This document shows positions 27,913 to 35,466 of a stretch of 44,396 nt of DNA, piece by piece. How positions within the stretch are numbered: position 1 is the stretch's first letter; each line of letters opens with the position of its first letter. This DNA comes from Ignavibacteriota bacterium (lineage in GTDB: Bacteria; Bacteroidota; Ignavibacteria; UBA10030), in assembly GCA_003142475.1 (NCBI GenBank), contig PLMK01000079.1, positions 1 to 44,396 of the forward strand, given 5' to 3'. The notes below the pieces were generated by a model that worked only from the letters and a program-made list of their open reading frames with translations, was not told where the DNA came from and did not search any database. A program made the position numbers and the translations under genes.

Positions 27913-29520
27913 ATGGTTGAACAAAAATATATTGGTGCCGTCGCATCAGTAAATAGCGGAATTATTTCCATTCTTGTTGATCAAAAAACCACTTCTCTAA
28001 AACGGGAGATTAACGGTAAGATATATTATATCGGACAAATCGGTACTTATGTTTTGATTCCTATGGGGACATTGGTACTGCTTGGGATGGTGTCGGACTT
28101 GAAGAAAGAAGACGTGAATGTTAATGGACAAGCGCAACAACGATATATTATTCTTGCTTCGATGGTAGGCACAGTAAAAAACGGACGGTATGAGCGCGGT
28201 GTTTCTATTTTTCCGGTAGTTGATACGCCAGTATTTATGGCAGAAGATGCTGACCTTGCTGTAGCATTTGCTGTATATCAGCGATATGGATTTTCGATCG
28301 GACAGGTTACTATGTTCGAGAATCAACGCGCCTTTCTTGATGCTAATAAATTTTTTGGAAAACATATCGCAGTGCTTGGTTCTAGCGGTTCTGGAAAATC
28401 TTGCGCCGTCGCCTCTATCTTACAGAAGGTTTCAAAGTATCCCGATACAAACATCATCATCCTTGACATTCACAACGAATACAATAAAGCATTCGAGGAT
28501 AATTGCAATCATATCGACATTGGAGAATTTGAATTGCCTTATTGGTTGATGAACTTTGACGAACTACGTGAAATGTTTATTGATGATAGGGACGAAAACG
28601 CATCAAGTCAGATTACCGTTCTAAAAGATCTCGTTATCATGTCGAAAAAAGGAAAAAATCCAGAAATGTCGGCGATCATAACAGTTGACACACCGGTGTA
28701 TTATGACCTTAGCGAGATTCGTGCAAAGCTGCAGTTCCTGGACAGCGAAAAAATAACGATGGGTGCAACAGTGAAAGAGGGACCTTTCTACGGAAAGTTT
28801 GCTAGATTCCTTGTTCGGTTAGATGGCAAATTGAATGATCCTCGATATGCATTTATGTTCCGACTAAAGAATTATATTCAATCTGCCGCCATTAACGATT
28901 TGCTGTCAAAGATACTGGGTGCAGATAGCAATGCGCAAGTGACAATTCTGGATATGAGCGGCGTGCCGTTCGATATCGTCAATACGATTGTATCACTTCT
29001 AGCCCGCTTAATATTTGATTTTAATTTTTGGAATCCCAACCGACGTGATTTTCCAATTCTGTTAGTGTTTGAAGAAGCGCATAATTATTTACCAAGTACC
29101 GGCACCACAACAGCTTCTGCTCGTAAAACTGTAGAGCGAATTGCAAAAGAAGGAAGAAAATACGGAGTCAGTTGTATGATAATTAGCCAGAGGCCGTCGG
29201 AAGTTTCAGAAACAATCCTTTCACAATGCAACAACTATATTGTGTTGCGATTGACTAACCCGCTCGATCAGAATTATATCAAGCGGCTGGTACCAGATAC
29301 CTTCGCGAGTCTTACTGATGTTTTGCCATCACTCAAGACAGGAGAAGCGCTCGTTGTAGGCGAAGCAATCTCTATGCCTTTGCGCGTGCAGATCGATTTC
29401 CCTAATCCGGAACCAGATAGCAGTGATATTAGGTTCTATGAGAAATGGAAACAGAGTGATGCTAAAACGAAAATTGAGGAAGTCGTAACCCGCTGGTGGA
29501 AACAAGAAAAGGTCAAGTAA
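27913..29520 (+). CDS. HerA/FtsK-like hexameric ATPase (DUF87)
   Basis: Residues ~1-120 form a beta-rich N-terminal part compatible with a HAS-barrel. The ATPase core has Walker A LGSSGSGKS near 156, then IIILDIHNEYNK, Walker B VFEEAHNYLP near 385, and an arginine-rich block RIAKEGRKYGVSCMIISQRPSEVSETILSQC typical of HerA. Archaeal HerA works with NurA nuclease in DNA end resection, and bacterial relatives pair with nucleases or sirtuin-like effectors in phage defence. No such partner is adjacent: upstream is the phosphatase, downstream a terminator. A role as a DNA translocase is inferred from the family only. Confidence 0.85.
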   Translation: MVEQKYIGAVASVNSGIISILVDQKTTSLKREINGKIYYIGQIGTYVLIPMGTLVLLGMVSDLKKEDVNVNGQAQQRYIILASMVGTVKNGRYERGVSIFPVVDTPVFMAEDADLAVAFAVYQRYGFSIGQVTMFENQRAFLDANKFFGKHIAVLGSSGSGKSCAVASILQKVSKYPDTNIIILDIHNEYNKAFEDNCNHIDIGEFELPYWLMNFDELREMFIDDRDENASSQITVLKDLVIMSKKGKNPEMSAIITVDTPVYYDLSEIRAKLQFLDSEKITMGATVKEGPFYGKFARFLVRLDGKLNDPRYAFMFRLKNYIQSAAINDLLSKILGADSNAQVTILDMSGVPFDIVNTIVSLLARLIFDFNFWNPNRRDFPILLVFEEAHNYLPSTGTTTASARKTVERIAKEGRKYGVSCMIISQRPSEVSETILSQCNNYIVLRLTNPLDQNYIKRLVPDTFASLTDVLPSLKTGEALVVGEAISMPLRVQIDFPNPEPDSSDIRFYEKWKQSDAKTKIEEVVTRWWKQEKVK

Positions 29521-29525
29521 GCCAT

Positions 29526-29561
29526 AGCGCATTTATTAGTCCATTTATCGGACTATGCGCT
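29526..29561 (+). terminator. Probable terminator after the HerA-like gene
   Basis: Two stacked stems, 29526-29531 with 29556-29561 and 29537-29542 with 29550-29555, separated by a five-base bulge on one side, lie six bases after the stop. The tail is only partly T-rich (TTTCACATTTTTC), so efficiency may be modest. Confidence 0.5.
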
Positions 29562-29656
29562 TTCACATTTTTCATATTTCTTATAGTCAGAAATTAGCCT
29601 TTATCTGTGCGAGAAGATCAGTACTGCTTATATAGAAAGTTTTTCCCGTGCAGCAC

Positions 29657-29687
29657 TTGAATCCGACAATATCCTTTTATACATTGG
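29657..29687 (+). promoter_or_regulatory. Promoter of the lipoprotein/coiled-coil gene pair (TTG-N20-TACATTGG)
   Basis: TTG at 29657-29659, 20-base spacer, TACATTGG at 29680-29687, about 50 bases before the ATG at 29738. Confidence 0.55.
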
Positions 29688-29737
29688 TGAAGATTGATTA
29701 GATGAGCTTCCTCTTGAATTATAATCTTGGAGATAGT

Positions 29738-30196
29738 ATGAGAATAACTCTTATTCCAACATTTCTGTCTTTTTTTATCCTAGCTGGTTGTTCATCATTG
29801 ACATTGAAGCCATGTGATTTTGCTTGGCCTGTTGAGTCTGCCTTAAACGTTGATGATCAAGGTAATGTACAAAACGAACGTTACAGCTTTTCATTCAACG
29901 TTAAAGAACTGCTCTTTGCCGAAACACAGGATTCTGTTAATGTTTCAAAAGTGACTTTGCGTATGATTCGCGATGTGAAGGGTTTCTACTTTATAACAGC
30001 GTCAAAGTTTAAGAATGTATGTGTGTTTGAACAAACAGCAGTTGGTTTGAAGCTAAAAAATAAGATTTTGGTGGCACAGGATGGGCTAAATGAACCTGTA
30101 TTTAACCAGCGAATGCCATATATCCAAATTGTGAATGGACAAAATCCAGCTATTTTGCTGACGGAAGATGGAGTTTTTGAAGGAGAAAAGAAATGA
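29738..30196 (+). CDS. Small lipoprotein of unknown function
   Basis: The ATG at 29738 (after TTGGAGATAGT) is preferred to the upstream ATG at 29702 because it starts a lipoprotein signal peptide directly: MRITLIPTFLSFFILAG then Cys in the lipobox LAGC. The mature ~135 residues are beta-rich, with alternating hydrophobic stretches (ERYSFSFNVKELLFAE, VTLRMIRDVKGFYFITA, KNKILVAQDG) and an ending that looks complete. I do not recognise a family. It overlaps the next gene by four bases, so the pair probably works together at the envelope. Confidence 0.75.
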   Translation: MRITLIPTFLSFFILAGCSSLTLKPCDFAWPVESALNVDDQGNVQNERYSFSFNVKELLFAETQDSVNVSKVTLRMIRDVKGFYFITASKFKNVCVFEQTAVGLKLKNKILVAQDGLNEPVFNQRMPYIQIVNGQNPAILLTEDGVFEGEKK

Positions 30197-31473
30197 GGAC
30201 CATCATTCGGTTTATTGCATTGTTGGCGATCATGACCTTTGCACTTGCCGCCCAGCAAAAATCGGATTATGCTATTGTCCAGCGTTTTCAGACTATGACT
30301 AAATCCATTGCGAAAAATATTGATCAGGCAAAGACGGTACAAGAGTGTGCGGAAGCTAACACTACAATTAATGAAGTGGAAAAAGAATTCTATGACAATA
30401 AAGAACTTATCAATAAAGCCAATTATCCGGATGGATATGATAAAACCATAGAACAACTTCATGGCAAACTGCTCATTCGGCAGACGGATCTTGGTGTTAT
30501 TGAAAGTCAAATTGTACACATTTCAGAATTGGAAGTAAAAATCCGTGAACTATCGGATCAAATAACGATTTTGACAAACCAGAACGATACATTAATGGCT
30601 CAAGTCCAGCAGCTTTCACAGAATGTAAGAAAACTTTCCGGTGATCTTTTTAATTCTACAACACCAATAGATTCGCTCCATAATATGGTCGTAAAATTGC
30701 GACAAGGATTACAGGAACGCGATGCGCTTATCTTTGCTCTTACAGATAGTCTTTTTATGCAATACGATAAAAATGTCGGTGATATGAAAGATATTGAGAA
30801 ACAAGGACTTTTAGGCAAGATCGATCGCCACGGGATTATCGGAAATGTCAAACGATCTATTTTAGATAATATAGCATTTCTCGAAACGACACAACTTAAA
30901 GGAAGTGATCTTGTAACTCTTGTGCGACAACAGAAACGATTTCAATCGCAATGGATTGGATTAGCGCCGAACCTTACTTCACTTTATCTGAATGGGAAAT
31001 CGAAGAAAAGCGAAATTGGCGTTGTTGATTCGATGCTCGCAATCTGGGGTGATAAGGTTGATGGTGCGATGTGGCGCTCACTCAATACGCTGTTTAAAGA
31101 GAAAGGTTTTGTAGTAAAGGAGTTTAAAAATGGTGATGAATTTGTTGCGAACTTTATTGTCTTCCTTGATGAGCAGATTCAAAATGTAAACAAGGAAACC
31201 AATGACACACGTTATGAATTTTTCACAAAATTTTATGAAAGTTTATGGCAAAGCGATCTATATGCAACATGGTTGCCTGCCCTCACCGAACTGCGTAAAA
31301 TTTCTGATACGCAAAAAAAAGATTTAGAAATAAAATATGAAAGGTGGCATTCATCTATAATGCCGGGTGCAACATGGCTGACGTATATACTAATAGTATT
31401 AGGTGTTCTTCTAGTAGCGATTGTTGGTATATGGGTTTTCCGCATGAGACCAAAAACAACTCAAGAAGAATAG
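30193..31473 (+). CDS. Exported coiled-coil protein with C-terminal membrane anchor, unknown function
   Basis: A 426-residue protein beginning with a signal peptide or membrane segment (MRTIIRFIALLAIMTFALA). A predicted coiled coil runs ~85-165 (ISELEVKIRELSDQITILTN, then QVQQLSQNVRKLSGDL). A globular helical part covers ~190-385. A strong membrane helix near the C-terminus (TYILIVLGVLLVAIVGIWVF) is followed by basic residues. The topology would place the bulk in the periplasm, anchored to the inner membrane. I do not recognise the family. The tight overlap with the upstream lipoprotein suggests a two-component envelope unit. Confidence 0.75.
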   Translation: MRTIIRFIALLAIMTFALAAQQKSDYAIVQRFQTMTKSIAKNIDQAKTVQECAEANTTINEVEKEFYDNKELINKANYPDGYDKTIEQLHGKLLIRQTDLGVIESQIVHISELEVKIRELSDQITILTNQNDTLMAQVQQLSQNVRKLSGDLFNSTTPIDSLHNMVVKLRQGLQERDALIFALTDSLFMQYDKNVGDMKDIEKQGLLGKIDRHGIIGNVKRSILDNIAFLETTQLKGSDLVTLVRQQKRFQSQWIGLAPNLTSLYLNGKSKKSEIGVVDSMLAIWGDKVDGAMWRSLNTLFKEKGFVVKEFKNGDEFVANFIVFLDEQIQNVNKETNDTRYEFFTKFYESLWQSDLYATWLPALTELRKISDTQKKDLEIKYERWHSSIMPGATWLTYILIVLGVLLVAIVGIWVFRMRPKTTQEE

Positions 31474-31601
31474 TTAATAAATGGAGTTCATTTAAAATCG
31501 AATAAAGCACTACATCATGATGGAATTTATATTGGGTTGTATTAAACTTCAATATGGCGTTTAGTGGTACGTAGTTTTTTGATATTTTTACAATTGTTAG
31601 A

Positions 31602-31632
31602 TTGCATATGAATTTCGAGTTTGCTAAGTTTA
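31602..31632 (+). promoter_or_regulatory. Promoter of response regulator 1 (TTG-N20-TAAGTTTA)
   Basis: TTG at 31602-31604, 20-base spacer, TAAGTTTA at 31625-31632. The leader to the ATG at 31716 is about 75-80 bases, the longest seen here, and holds a palindrome at 31646-31658. Confidence 0.55.
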
Positions 31633-31645
31633 ATTATAAATTCAT

Positions 31646-31658
31646 TTGAGAGTCTCAA
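31646..31658. promoter_or_regulatory. Perfect palindrome in the response-regulator 1 leader
   Basis: TTGAGA-G-TCTCAA, immediately downstream of the expected transcription start. It could be an operator dyad or a small RNA stem. The rest of the 31474-31715 gap is AT-rich with no gene. Confidence 0.3.
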
Positions 31659-31715
31659 CTCGATAGAAAAATTTATAAATCTCTATTGGGTCATTTATAA
31701 TAATTTGGAGTTCGC

Positions 31716-32120
31716 ATGACTGAACAATCATTGAATGTACTTATTGTAGATGATGAACCTACATATCGAATTGTTCTCACACAAACGCTAAAAGGATGCG
31801 GACACACTACTGAAGCTTGCGAGACTGGAGATGATGCTATCAGTTTGCTCCAAAAGAATAAATATGATGTTGTACTTCTTGATTATAAAATGCCCGGAAC
31901 AAGCGGTATCAATGTACTGCAATGGATGTACGGAATGAAGATGGATATTCCGGTAATAATTATTACAGGTTATGGTTCGGAAGAGATTGCTCTTGAAGCA
32001 TGGAAGTGGGGAGCGAAGGATTATTTTGTAAAGGGAAAGTCAGATATGTCCCAACTTCCAGAACTTGTTCTGAAAGTGCACAAACAAGTAATCTCGGAAC
32101 GTCAACGTAGATCAGAATAA
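31716..32120 (+). CDS. Single-domain response regulator, tandem copy 1
   Basis: A stand-alone receiver of 134 residues with no output domain. Phospho-acceptor D56 lies in DVVLLDYKMPG, the acidic pair is in VDDEP, T in IIITGYGSEE, and the conserved lysine in YFVKG. Such CheY/Spo0F-like proteins pass phosphate to Hpt domains or bind targets directly. The ATG has GGAG upstream. The protein is about as similar to the next gene as recent duplicates are (GINVLQWMYG, KMDIPVI, ITGYGSEEI shared). No kinase is directly beside it, but three signalling proteins lie 3-9 kb downstream. Confidence 0.9.
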   Translation: MTEQSLNVLIVDDEPTYRIVLTQTLKGCGHTTEACETGDDAISLLQKNKYDVVLLDYKMPGTSGINVLQWMYGMKMDIPVIIITGYGSEEIALEAWKWGAKDYFVKGKSDMSQLPELVLKVHKQVISERQRRSE

Positions 32121-32294
32121 GCTAATACAATTCAGGTTGTTACCCTCAAATTTTCATCTAAACGCTATGTACTTGATATCGCGCTGAATATTATTATACA
32201 CTCGAATTCGGCTTAATATTAACTTCTTCTTTGGCTTATTGTACTCTATAAATTATTGACAAGCACATATTCATTTTCGGTGTATGATGCAACT

Positions 32295-32696
32295 ATGAAT
32301 ATACAATCACTTCGTACATTGGTAGTGGATGATGATCGTCCATATAGTGCTCTTCTAAGAAAATCTCTTACTGGACGAGGACATTCTGTCGTTGTTTGTA
32401 ATTCAGCAGAGGATGCGTTTCATCATTTGCAAAAGGAACATTTCGATATCGTGCTCTTGGACTACAAAATGGAGGGCATTAGCGGTATTAATGTTCTGCA
32501 GTGGATGTACGGGAAGAAAATGGATATTCCTGTGATTCTTATTACAGGCTATGGGTCGGAAGAGATTTATGAAGAAGCGTATAAATGGGGAGCTTCAGAA
32601 TACTTCGTTAAAGGAGAAATGGATTCTATACGACTCCCTGTAATGGTAGAACAAGCGTATAATAAACATCAAGCCCAGAGAACGAGATTGAAATAG
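32295..32696 (+). CDS. Single-domain response regulator, tandem copy 2
   Basis: The ATG at 32295 is preferred to the TTG at 32256 because it matches the receiver start (MNIQSLRTLVVDDDRPYSAL). The receiver is intact: acidic DDD, aspartate in DIVLLDYKMEG, LITGYGSEE, and lysine in YFVKGE. It is a paralogue of the preceding gene with a separate 174-base upstream region, so the two could be expressed differently. I found no consensus promoter in that gap, only a weak TTG-N19-TATACACT. Confidence 0.9.
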   Translation: MNIQSLRTLVVDDDRPYSALLRKSLTGRGHSVVVCNSAEDAFHHLQKEHFDIVLLDYKMEGISGINVLQWMYGKKMDIPVILITGYGSEEIYEEAYKWGASEYFVKGEMDSIRLPVMVEQAYNKHQAQRTRLK

Positions 32697-32862
32697 GCCG
32701 ATATTAAATTACACATTGAAAGCAAAAAACTGCATATGAAAAATCGTTATGGATTATTAACTATTCATCCAAAATCTGAAATTATATCTAAGGCGGCTTT
32801 AAAAAGTAGTGAGATTTTTTCTTTTTCTATGTACTGTGTTGTAGACTATTGTTGAGCACTGA

Positions 32863-33966
32863 TTATTTTTGGACCCTAAAGAGATTAGCAATACCAGCTG
32901 CAAGAAAAATGATATTTGCAAGCCACGCAGTAAAAAGCGGATTGAGATCGCCGTTGTAGCCAAATACTTGACTCGCTTTCATAAAACCTAGGTAAATAAA
33001 AGTAGCCGCTGTGGCTATGCCGAATCCAAGTGCAGCACCAGTGCGGGGTCTACTTGCTGCAAATGGTACACCGAAGAGCACCATAATAATACTTGCAAAG
33101 GGGAACGCTAGCTTGAAATGATATTCTACTAACCATCGCGCTACATCCTGTCCTGCACGTTGCTGATTTGCAATAAACTCCCGCAGCTCATAATAATCCA
33201 TTTCATCAGGAGTCCGTTGCTTTTTTTCTATATCGGAAGGTGTTAATGAAAGCTTCCCAATCTTCAAGCTGTCAAATGACACAAGAGTCTGTGTAGAATC
33301 AGGGAAACTGCGTGTGGTTCCATGGAGTAGCACCCAGTTTCCTTTTTGTACATCATCACCATTGGGTTGTATCCATTGCATTTGGAGTGCATCGTATCTA
33401 TTCCGTAAAATCGTCATATCATTACTGTCAAAATCCTGAATACTAATTTGCCGTGCGCATCTGGCTTGTGTATCATAGTAATTGATGGAAACGATTCGTG
33501 TTCTGCCTTCCTGAAAAAGAATATTGTATCGAACTGTTGATTGGATGGAGCGGTTCAAGTGCGTGCGTTCAATATAGAATTTTTTCTGATTGGCATATGG
33601 AACTACCCAGCCATTGAGATAGATGGAAGCGAAGCAGATTATAAATGTCACAATGAGAAAAGGTGCCATGATTCGATATAGACTTATTCCACTGGATTTT
33701 ATTGCGGCAAGTTCGTTCTGGCTGCTAAGCCGGCCGGTTACAAACAAGGCCGAAAGCAGTACAGCAACAGGAATCATCAGCTTGACGATATCAGGGATTG
33801 AAGCAATGTAGTACTGCACAATGATGCTTGTTGGTGCTTGCGCGTCAATGAAGTCATCTAGTTTCTCCATCATATCAATAATAATAAAAATGAAAATGAA
33901 GGCAAGTAATCCGAAAAGGAATACGATAAGAAATTGCCGGATGATATAACGATCGAGTATTCTCAC
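32863..33966 (-). CDS. lptG: LPS export permease, LptF/LptG family (second gene)
   Basis: An inner-membrane subunit of the LptB2FG ABC transporter that extracts lipopolysaccharide. The GTG at 33966 is chosen over the longer ORF because it overlaps the stop of lptF by four bases (GTGA) and gives the family start RILDRYIIRQFLIVFLFG. Three membrane helices precede a periplasmic beta-jellyroll domain (~150-280), then three more follow (FASIIMVLFGVPFAASRPRT and on). At ~368 residues it matches LptG. Both permeases lie together here, the usual layout. Confidence 0.88.
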   Translation of the reverse strand: MRILDRYIIRQFLIVFLFGLLAFIFIFIIIDMMEKLDDFIDAQAPTSIIVQYYIASIPDIVKLMIPVAVLLSALFVTGRLSSQNELAAIKSSGISLYRIMAPFLIVTFIICFASIYLNGWVVPYANQKKFYIERTHLNRSIQSTVRYNILFQEGRTRIVSINYYDTQARCARQISIQDFDSNDMTILRNRYDALQMQWIQPNGDDVQKGNWVLLHGTTRSFPDSTQTLVSFDSLKIGKLSLTPSDIEKKQRTPDEMDYYELREFIANQQRAGQDVARWLVEYHFKLAFPFASIIMVLFGVPFAASRPRTGAALGFGIATAATFIYLGFMKASQVFGYNGDLNPLFTAWLANIIFLAAGIANLFRVQK

Positions 33967-35333
33967 GATTCCTCCGCAGAACGAGAATCCGAGCGCCACG
34001 ATTTTGGAATTAGCCGGTAGATATACGACCAATCAATAACGGTGTTCTCACGTGCAGTTCGTATAGTCAAATACAATCCAATGATTCCTAAAATAATATT
34101 CGCGATCCACATTCCGATCCAGGGATCAAAATAACCCCGGTCAGCGAGATTCTCGCCTCCTTTCAGGCAGGCCCAATAGAACACAAAAAAACCTAAACTG
34201 AGACTTGCACTCATACCGAAAGTTCCGCGTCTTGACATAATACCAAGCGGTGCACCAATAAATACAAAAATTATACAAGCAAATGGGATAGAAAATTTTT
34301 TATGAATCTCTACTAAATATGAGCGTATAGCCCGTTCATAAATATTAATTAAGAAAAGATCAGAACGGACCGCCGCTTGTTGAGAAGGATCGGCTTTTAT
34401 TCCGTTGAGAGGTGAAGTGTAAATCACAGAAGGCTCAATTGATTTCTTTACATTTAAAATATCCTCTTGCTTCTTACCAGTAATTTCATCTAGATGACGT
34501 TCTGTAATAGCTTGTAATGTTCTAATGCTGTCAATGTTATGCGACATCATTTGCACACTCATCTCACGGTCGCCACGGGAAATATCCGTTTCACGCGAAC
34601 GCTGGAGTTTGAATCCCTCTGCATCCATTACAATTCTGTGCTTCTGAAATCGGATTATGCGGTACTGACTTTTAACTTGATTATTAACCTGATGAATTTC
34701 ACCATCCGATAAATCCATAATAAGCTTTCGGTAATCAGTAGAAAAGGAAATCGTTCCTCGGTGTGCTGTGATAGTGGATGTCATCATCGGTTTTGAATAG
34801 TCGAGAATAGTTACACCTTCGAGATCGTTGGAATGCTCAAATGTTTTCCTCACTAAAATGCTGTGTCCCTGCAACAATTGGATGAACATTCCAGGCACTA
34901 AAGTCAAGGTTGGTTTCTTATGTGAAATATCGTTTGTCAACACTTTCGTGCGGTGATTGGCATCTGGTAAAACATCGTTGTTAAAGCTGACTAAAAGAAG
35001 GCAGATAATTACTGAAGCGGCAATTACAGGTGCGATCATTCGATAGAGACTTATGCCGCTTGCTCGCATGGCAGTAATTTGGTTGGTAGAAGCCAATCCG
35101 CCAAATGCCATCAGAGTCGCTACGAGTACACCCATCGGAACAGCTAATACAAGCATCCATGCAAGGTTTAGAGTAATCAACTCGGCTATAACCGCGGCGC
35201 TTAATCCTTTTCCAGTCAATTGGTCGAGATACTTCATAAGGAATTGGAGCAGAAATATGCACATCATCAAAACGACAGAAAAGATAAATGGTCCGATATG
35301 CGCACGGAGAATATGTCGCCAAAGAATAAACAT
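33963..35333 (-). CDS. lptF: LPS export permease, LptF/LptG family (first gene)
   Basis: It starts MFILWRHILRAHIGPFIFSV, the first membrane helix of the YjgP/YjgQ family, with QITAMRASGISLYRMIAPVI (~85-104) as the coupling region to the ATPase and FSIPFACIIFVFIGAPLGIM near the second helix bundle. At 456 residues it is ~90 longer than E. coli LptF, the extra length lying in the periplasmic region (~200-330). The partner gene follows with overlapping codons. The promoter box ends only seven bases before the ATG, so the message may have almost no leader. Confidence 0.88.
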   Translation of the reverse strand: MFILWRHILRAHIGPFIFSVVLMMCIFLLQFLMKYLDQLTGKGLSAAVIAELITLNLAWMLVLAVPMGVLVATLMAFGGLASTNQITAMRASGISLYRMIAPVIAASVIICLLLVSFNNDVLPDANHRTKVLTNDISHKKPTLTLVPGMFIQLLQGHSILVRKTFEHSNDLEGVTILDYSKPMMTSTITAHRGTISFSTDYRKLIMDLSDGEIHQVNNQVKSQYRIIRFQKHRIVMDAEGFKLQRSRETDISRGDREMSVQMMSHNIDSIRTLQAITERHLDEITGKKQEDILNVKKSIEPSVIYTSPLNGIKADPSQQAAVRSDLFLINIYERAIRSYLVEIHKKFSIPFACIIFVFIGAPLGIMSRRGTFGMSASLSLGFFVFYWACLKGGENLADRGYFDPWIGMWIANIILGIIGLYLTIRTARENTVIDWSYIYRLIPKSWRSDSRSAEES

Positions 35334-35339
35334 CTCATC

Positions 35340-35370
35340 GAAATATAACGAGAATGTCCGCTCTTTACAA
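35340..35370 (-). promoter_or_regulatory. Promoter of lptF-lptG (TTG-N20-TATATTTC)
   Basis: Minus-strand TTG (35370-35368), 20 bases, TATATTTC (35347-35340). The lptF ATG is at 35333, so transcription should begin at or within a few bases of the start codon. Confidence 0.65.
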
Positions 35371-35380
35371 GTTCTTGATA

Positions 35381-35411
35381 TTGCCTTTGCCCGCGATGGT
35401 AAGTATATTCA
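35381..35411 (+). promoter_or_regulatory. Promoter of the HisKA_2 kinase operon (TTG-N20-TATATTCA)
   Basis: TTG at 35381-35383, 20 bases, TATATTCA at 35404-35411. It stands back to back with the lptF promoter, only ten bases between their TTG boxes, so a single bound regulator could affect both. Confidence 0.65.
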
Positions 35412-35466
35412 AATATAGGTGATAGATTGCGTCTTAAAAATGTTTTTTGTTCACAAGGGAATTAAA

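Noticed and set aside
27913-29520. A HerA-based phage defence system
   Set aside because: No nuclease, SIR2 or other effector gene is adjacent, and the surroundings are housekeeping and signalling genes without mobile-element signs.
29986-30519. 177-codon minus-strand open frame
   Set aside because: It lies opposite two real overlapping genes, is cysteine- and phenylalanine-rich in a way typical of antisense shadows, and lacks any motif.
35419-35466. Upstream GTG start for the HisKA_2 kinase
   Set aside because: It coincides with the expected transcription start and has no ribosome site, while GTG 35467 has AAGGGA at good spacing.
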